Of a stretch of DNA of 9,427 nucleotides, positions 6,203-9,427 are shown in pieces. The stretch is from an uncultured Clostridia bacterium (GTDB lineage Bacteria > Bacillota > Clostridia > Oscillospirales > Oscillospiraceae), in assembly GCA_946006895.1 (NCBI GenBank), contig CAMFZO010000040.1, forward strand, positions 1-9,427, given 5' to 3'. The notes under the pieces were generated by a model, which saw only the letters and a program-made list of their open reading frames with translations, had not been told where the DNA came from and searched no databases. Every line of letters starts with the position of its first letter. Position 1 is the stretch's first letter. A program made the translations under genes and the position numbers.

Positions 6203-7264
6203 CTAATTCAGCCTCGGCAGGGCGGAGGTGATGTCCGCCGTGTCGCCTATGGCGTAGGATATTTTCGTCTGCAGCGCTTCAAAGGTGGCCATAACCGCCG
6301 CAAATTTAACGCCACAGTCAGCCACGGCGTCAAGCTCCATTCCGGCAGCGGCAGTGACCGCCTCATCTGCGATCTGCACCGCTTCCTCCAGGGCCGCCGT
6401 GTACTCGCCCACCAGAGAAGCCTGGCTGTCAAAGCCCCGGGCAGTCTCAAGGGCGGCGCGCAGAATGTCCGCCCGGGCCTGAATGACCCGGCTGACGCTC
6501 TCACCGCTGACGCTGCCCTCCAGCAGGGCGGACAGGTCGGAAAACGCCGGTCCCGCGTCCGAAGTGGCGCGGAAGCAGGCGTAGATCTCGTTGTACTGTG
6601 CCAGGGGCTCCAAGGAGAGGACACCCTCTATGTAGCGCAGGTAGGCATCGCCCGCCGGAAGAGCCAGCGTCCGGGCAAAAACGGCGAAGTCGGCGTAGGT
6701 GTCCAGAGCGGCAAGGCCCACCAAGTCTTCGGCGCTGTCGGTGCGGTAGGGCATTGCGCGGACGGCGGCGCGGAAATCGGAGACCACATTCTGCCGGTAG
6801 CGGGCAAAGCCCTCGTCGTTCATCTCGGCGTAGGCTTCCTCGGCAGCAAGAATGTCGCCGTCAGCCAGGGCGTCCCGGACGGTGCGGTAGCTGTGAGCGC
6901 CGCTGAGCAGCTTCATGGCTTCGGAGGACTTTTCCGACATGGAAAGCCCTGCGGCCAATTGATAACAGACCTCGCTTTCCTCCTGCAGCCACTGCTCCGG
7001 CTGGGCCGTGACCCATTCCTCCAGGGCATCCTTTGCCGCGCTGCCGCCCAGACGGCGGTAGACACCGCAGGAATCGTCCAGCAGCTCCAGCGCCTCCGTG
7101 TCCCTGCCGCCGGAGATGGCGTCAGCGATCTTTGCCGTAGTATGCCGCGCCAGCAGGGTGACTGCGACGCAGACCAGCACCACCAGCACGATCAGCGCCG
7201 CCAGGATCAGCGCAAGGCGGTTGGCTTTGAGCTTGGAATATTTTTCAAACCGTCCGCGCTTCAT
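6203..7264 (-). CDS. Unrecognised single-pass membrane protein with a helical extracytoplasmic domain
   Basis: I do not recognise this 353-residue protein. It starts with a short, strongly basic segment (residues 1-16), followed by one hydrophobic helix at about 17-39. By the positive-inside rule this places the N-terminus in the cytoplasm and the remaining 310 residues outside. That part is rich in Ala, Leu, Glu and Asp and has few Gly/Pro breaks. It looks almost entirely alpha-helical, with repeated AxxLL or AEEAYAEM-like spacing suggestive of TPR-like or coiled helices (inference). No catalytic motif, LPxTG signal or lipobox is seen. The ATG overlaps the stop of the upstream gene in ATGA, and GGAGG lies six bases before it, inside that gene. 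Translation is probably coupled, and a role linked to neighbouring genes is possible. It lies directly upstream of uppP. Confidence 0.85.
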   Translation of the reverse strand: MKRGRFEKYSKLKANRLALILAALIVLVVLVCVAVTLLARHTTAKIADAISGGRDTEALELLDDSCGVYRRLGGSAAKDALEEWVTAQPEQWLQEESEVCYQLAAGLSMSEKSSEAMKLLSGAHSYRTVRDALADGDILAAEEAYAEMNDEGFARYRQNVVSDFRAAVRAMPYRTDSAEDLVGLAALDTYADFAVFARTLALPAGDAYLRYIEGVLSLEPLAQYNEIYACFRATSDAGPAFSDLSALLEGSVSGESVSRVIQARADILRAALETARGFDSQASLVGEYTAALEEAVQIADEAVTAAAGMELDAVADCGVKFAAVMATFEALQTKISYAIGDTADITSALPRLN

Positions 7265-8295
7265 AGGCCGCCTCCAAAGGGAATGACCCGGGGCTTCAGC
7301 GGAAGCTGGCCGTCCCGGAAGCCGTAGCTTTCAAACAACCGGCGGGCGGCGGGACATTCCACCGTTTCCGGCAGGGTCAGAACCTGCTTTCCCGCGTCAC
7401 GGGAAAGGCTGACGGCCTCGCCCAAAAGCTGGGCGGACAGTCCGATGCCCCGGTGGGCCGGAAGCAGGGCCAGATAGTCCAGACGGGCCGTTTCCGGGGC
7501 ATCCGTGCGCAGCAGCAGCGCACCGGAGGGCCGGTCAGACAGCATGGAAATGCGGACAATGCCACCCTTGACCTCCGGCAGGTCCAACTGCTTCAGCAGA
7601 GCCTCGTCACCGGCTTGTACGTCGCGGTACCACATATTGAAATCCCGGTGGTCGCCGCCGCGCCACCACAGTTGTCTGCCCAGGGTGGAGATCTCCGGGG
7701 ACAGATGGGAGCCGTCGTTGAGGTATTCCAGGCGGAAGCTGCCGCCGTCCCACAGGAGCTTGGTGACGGCGGTGTTTTCGCTGTGGTCCAGGTCCTCCTT
7801 GTCCGGGAAGAAGAGCCGCTGCATGGCGCCGCGCATGACCATGCCGTGGGAGAAGACCGCCACGCTGCCGCCCTCATGACGGCGCGCCACCTCCTCCAGA
7901 GCCTGCAAAAAGCGACCGGTGTAGACGGGGAAAGTCTCACATTCCTCTACGGACCACTCCTTCGGCCGGTGAGAAAAGGCGTAGTTGCGCTCCGGATCCA
8001 CGTGGTCCAGGTAGCCGAAGGGAAGATTTTCCCACACACCGCAGTGCATCTCCCGGAAGCGCGGCTCCGGGTGCAGCTCCAGACCCTTGGGAACGCAGAT
8101 AGCCTGGGCCGTCGTGCGGGTACGGGTTAGGTCGCTGGCATAAACTGCGTCGACGGCCACGCCGTCAAACCGTTTTGCCAGAGCGGCGATCTGCTTCATG
8201 CCGTTGGGCGTGATAAAGGAATCGTATTGGCCCTGCAGGCGGCGGAAGACATTGCCCTCCGCTTCCGCATGGCGGATGAGATACAGAGTTGTCAT
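7261..8295 (-). CDS. Histidine phosphatase / GNAT acetyltransferase fusion
   Basis: A 344-residue two-domain protein. Residues 1 to about 205 are a histidine phosphatase (phosphoglycerate mutase-like) domain: YLIRHAEAEGN at 5-15 with R8 and the phospho-accepting H9, SDLTRTRTTA at 54-63 (R58), FREMHCGVWEN at 80-90 (E82, the likely acid) and VFSHG at 147-151 (H150). Residues about 225-344 form a GNAT N-acetyltransferase domain: LDYLALLPAHRGIGLSAQLL at 272-291 carries the acetyl-CoA loop pattern (HRGIGL), and LFESYGF at 320-326 is the usual late GNAT motif. Substrates cannot be told from sequence. The start overlaps the pyrF stop (ATGA), with only a weak GGTGATC site upstream, which suggests translational coupling to pyrF. 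Its own stop overlaps the next gene the same way. Catalytic residues of the phosphatase appear intact. Confidence 0.9.
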   Translation of the reverse strand: MTTLYLIRHAEAEGNVFRRLQGQYDSFITPNGMKQIAALAKRFDGVAVDAVYASDLTRTRTTAQAICVPKGLELHPEPRFREMHCGVWENLPFGYLDHVDPERNYAFSHRPKEWSVEECETFPVYTGRFLQALEEVARRHEGGSVAVFSHGMVMRGAMQRLFFPDKEDLDHSENTAVTKLLWDGGSFRLEYLNDGSHLSPEISTLGRQLWWRGGDHRDFNMWYRDVQAGDEALLKQLDLPEVKGGIVRISMLSDRPSGALLLRTDAPETARLDYLALLPAHRGIGLSAQLLGEAVSLSRDAGKQVLTLPETVECPAARRLFESYGFRDGQLPLKPRVIPFGGGL

Positions 8296-9215
8296 AGGAT
8301 CACCACATATTTGCCGATGTCGGCTTTCATTTTCAGGGCGGCTGCTTCGGCGCAGTCCAGATAGTTTTCGCCGTCGCCGCCGTCTTTCTGCCAGGCGCAG
8401 ATGATGCTTCTCGACGCGGCGACGATGGCACCGTGGCCGAAGCGGTCAAAGGCGAACTGGACGTTCTTGGCCGTACCGCCCTGGGCGCCGTAGCCCGGCA
8501 CCACGAAGAACAGCCGGTCGTATTTCTCCCGCAGGAGCTTCATGGTCTGGGGGAAGGTGGCGCCCACCACGGCGCCGATCTCGCTGTAGCCGTTTTTGCC
8601 GAACAGGTCCGAGCCCCAGCGCATGGCAAGGTCAGCCATGGCGGTGTAGACTACCCGGTCACCGGAGAGCAGGTCCTGCACCTCCCGGGAGGATTTGTTG
8701 GAGGTTTTCAGCAAAATGAACACATTCTTGCCGTCATGCTTGCAGTAGGGCAAAAAGGGATTGATGCCGTCGCTGCCCAGGTAGCCGTTGACGGTCAGAC
8801 CGTCGCAGCCATAGAGCTGATAGGCCGTTTCGCCCACGGGAACGGAGCCGAAGACGGCCTGGGCGTAGATCTCCGCCACGCTGCCCACGTCGCCGCGCAT
8901 GGAGTCCATGAGGACGTAGTAGCCCAGGTTCTTGGCGTATTTTGAGATACGCTGCATCTGGCAGATGCCGTCGGCACCCAGCGCCTCAAAGCAGGCGCTC
9001 TGGAGCTTCACCGCCGGAACGATGGGGCAGAGCCTGTCCAGCAGCTCCGTGCAGAAGCGGTAGTAGGCCTCCGCCGCGCCGCGCAGGGTCTGACCGTATT
9101 CGTCGAAGGCGTCGCGGACGATGTGACGGGGCAGGATGGGCAGATAGGGGTCCAGGCCCACCATGATGGGGCTTTTCAGCTTGCGGATCCGTTCCTGTAA
9201 AACGTCGATGGACAT
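8292..9215 (-). CDS. pyrF: Orotidine 5'-phosphate decarboxylase, long (type 2) form, with catalytic Lys replaced
   Basis: PyrF converts OMP to UMP, the last step of de novo pyrimidine synthesis. At 307 residues it belongs to the long form, not the 230-residue E. coli form. Visible motifs are VGLDPY at 19-24 (D22), AVKLQSACFEALG at 68-80 (K70), DSMRGDVGSVAEIYA at 104-118, TVNGYLG at 141-147, LLKTSN at 168-173, the phosphate-binding PGYGAQGG at 240-247, and SRSI at 268-271. The catalytic motif is D-x-K-R-x-D in the family, but here residue 106 is Met (codon ATG), while D104, D109 and K70 remain. The family's usual VNPYLG is also VNGYLG. ATG 9215 is set by GGGAGGG eight bases upstream and by homology starting there. 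The gene heads a tightly overlapped operon; no other pyr gene is adjacent. Family membership is certain; normal activity is not. Confidence 0.92.
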   Translation of the reverse strand: MSIDVLQERIRKLKSPIMVGLDPYLPILPRHIVRDAFDEYGQTLRGAAEAYYRFCTELLDRLCPIVPAVKLQSACFEALGADGICQMQRISKYAKNLGYYVLMDSMRGDVGSVAEIYAQAVFGSVPVGETAYQLYGCDGLTVNGYLGSDGINPFLPYCKHDGKNVFILLKTSNKSSREVQDLLSGDRVVYTAMADLAMRWGSDLFGKNGYSEIGAVVGATFPQTMKLLREKYDRLFFVVPGYGAQGGTAKNVQFAFDRFGHGAIVAASRSIICAWQKDGGDGENYLDCAEAAALKMKADIGKYVVIL

Positions 9216-9223
9216 AGTGCAAA

Positions 9224-9230
9224 CCCTCCC
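9224..9230 (-). promoter_or_regulatory. Ribosome binding site of pyrF
   Basis: GGGAGGG on the minus strand, eight bases before ATG 9215. It decides the start: the frame stays open upstream to 9353, but the extra 46 residues resemble no PyrF N-terminus and would be read through the promoter region. Confidence 0.75.
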
Positions 9231-9257
9231 TTTTTTGTTTTGGCGAATGATTTTTTC

Positions 9258-9287
9258 ACTATTCTTTGTGTCCACTAATCTTGACAA
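9258..9287 (-). promoter_or_regulatory. Putative sigma-A-type promoter of the pyrF operon
   Basis: On the minus strand a -35 TTGTCA (9282-9287, five of six consensus bases) is followed after 18 bases by AATAGT (9258-9263, four of six). Transcription would start near 9250 and give a leader of about 35 bases containing the ribosome binding site. That leader is too short for a PyrR-type attenuator, and none is seen. Confidence 0.45.
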
Positions 9288-9305
9288 GTTTCGTGATGAC
9301 GGCGG

Positions 9306-9322
9306 TGTCTGCTGCGCAGACA
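9306..9322. repeat. Inverted repeat TGTCTGC-TGC-GCAGACA upstream of the pyrF promoter
   Basis: Perfect seven-base arms with a three-base centre, about 20 bases upstream of the putative pyrF -35 box. It could be an operator or a remnant of an upstream 3'-end hairpin; no U tract follows on either strand. Confidence 0.4.
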
Positions 9323-9334
9323 AACTGGAATTTG

Positions 9335-9346
9335 CAGGCATGCCTG
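9335..9346. repeat. 12-base perfect palindrome CAGGCATGCCTG
   Basis: A gapless palindrome in the non-coding DNA upstream of pyrF, 13 bases from the previous inverted repeat. No function can be assigned. Confidence 0.35.
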
Positions 9347-9396
9347 GCTTCATGCTGTCACATAACAGAAAAGTATGTGCTGGGTCGAAATCCAGG

Positions 9397-9427
9397 GCTC
9401 CCTCTGATGAGGGAGCTGTCAGCGAAG
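9397..9427. repeat. Left end of a hairpin repeat resembling dispersed Oscillospiraceae repeats (cut by the window edge)
   Basis: GCTCCCTC (9397-9404) and GAGGGAGC (9409-9416) form a perfect 8-bp stem with a TGAT loop, followed by TGTCAGCGAAG, which would be the first arm of a second hairpin completed beyond the edge. From memory, very similar elements (a GCTCCCTC...GAGGGAGC stem followed by a GTCAGC...GCTGAC stem) occur many times between genes in Faecalibacterium- and Oscillibacter-like genomes. This cannot be confirmed from one copy. Confidence 0.45.

Noticed and set aside
5318..7327. A 669-codon open frame on the plus strand, opposite uppP and the unknown membrane protein
   Set aside because: It is the antisense of two well-supported genes in GC-rich DNA. 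Its translation is low-complexity Gly/Gln/His/Asp-rich with no domain, and it has no ribosome binding site.
9216..9353. N-terminal extension of pyrF
   Set aside because: The added residues have no similarity to PyrF, would run through the putative promoter, and ignore the strong GGGAGGG site placed for ATG 9215.
9380..9395. tRNA-like T-arm (CTGG GTCGAAAT CCAG)
   Set aside because: The loop and stem do not fit a T-arm properly, and no acceptor stem, D-arm or anticodon arm can be drawn around it.
1..9427. Mobile element, CRISPR, toxin-antitoxin or defence system
   Set aside because: No transposase, integrase, direct-repeat array or small paired genes were seen; every sizeable frame is explained by housekeeping, sporulation or operon genes.

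Overview
The window is a GC-rich stretch of chromosome from what looks like an anaerobic, endospore-forming Firmicute of the Oscillospiraceae type (Oscillibacter, Flavonifractor and relatives are my best guess). Three things suggest this: the gene order glmU-prs-pth-mfd, which is classic for Firmicutes; a sporulation gene, spoIIP; and, at the right edge, the start of a hairpin repeat resembling those scattered through such genomes. I see no transposase, integrase, CRISPR array, tRNA or rRNA. This is core-genome DNA, not an accessory island.

Left half (1-3965, all minus strand). Reading in the direction of transcription, the genes are glmU (amino-sugar acetyltransferase/uridyltransferase), prs (PRPP synthase), pth (peptidyl-tRNA hydrolase) and the first 339 codons of mfd (transcription-repair coupling factor), which runs off the left edge. 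glmU, prs and pth are tightly packed: 40 bases separate the first two, and the prs stop overlaps the pth start. A 175-base, partly AT-rich gap holding a strong hairpin separates pth from mfd. A good -10 box lies just upstream of glmU.

Middle (3966-5242). A 277-base AT-richer divergent gap separates glmU from spoIIP on the plus strand. The gap contains several short palindromes built on TTTCC/GGAAA. spoIIP encodes a membrane-anchored cell-wall hydrolase needed for engulfment during sporulation. It ends in an 11-bp GC-rich hairpin at its convergent junction with uppP.

Right half (5243-9427, all minus strand). The transcription order is pyrF, a histidine-phosphatase/acetyltransferase fusion, an unrecognised single-pass membrane protein, and uppP (undecaprenyl pyrophosphate phosphatase). 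The first three overlap by the four bases ATGA, so they are very probably co-transcribed and translationally coupled. A likely promoter precedes pyrF.

Themes are nucleotide and cell-wall precursor supply (prs, pyrF, glmU), cell-wall remodelling and lipid-carrier recycling (spoIIP, uppP), and housekeeping (pth, mfd). The points most worth attention are two enzymes with altered catalytic sequences. GlmU keeps its acetyltransferase half but has lost the recognisable uridyltransferase signature. PyrF has methionine where the catalytic lysine of the D-x-K-x-x-D motif should be. I did not find a wholly new system.
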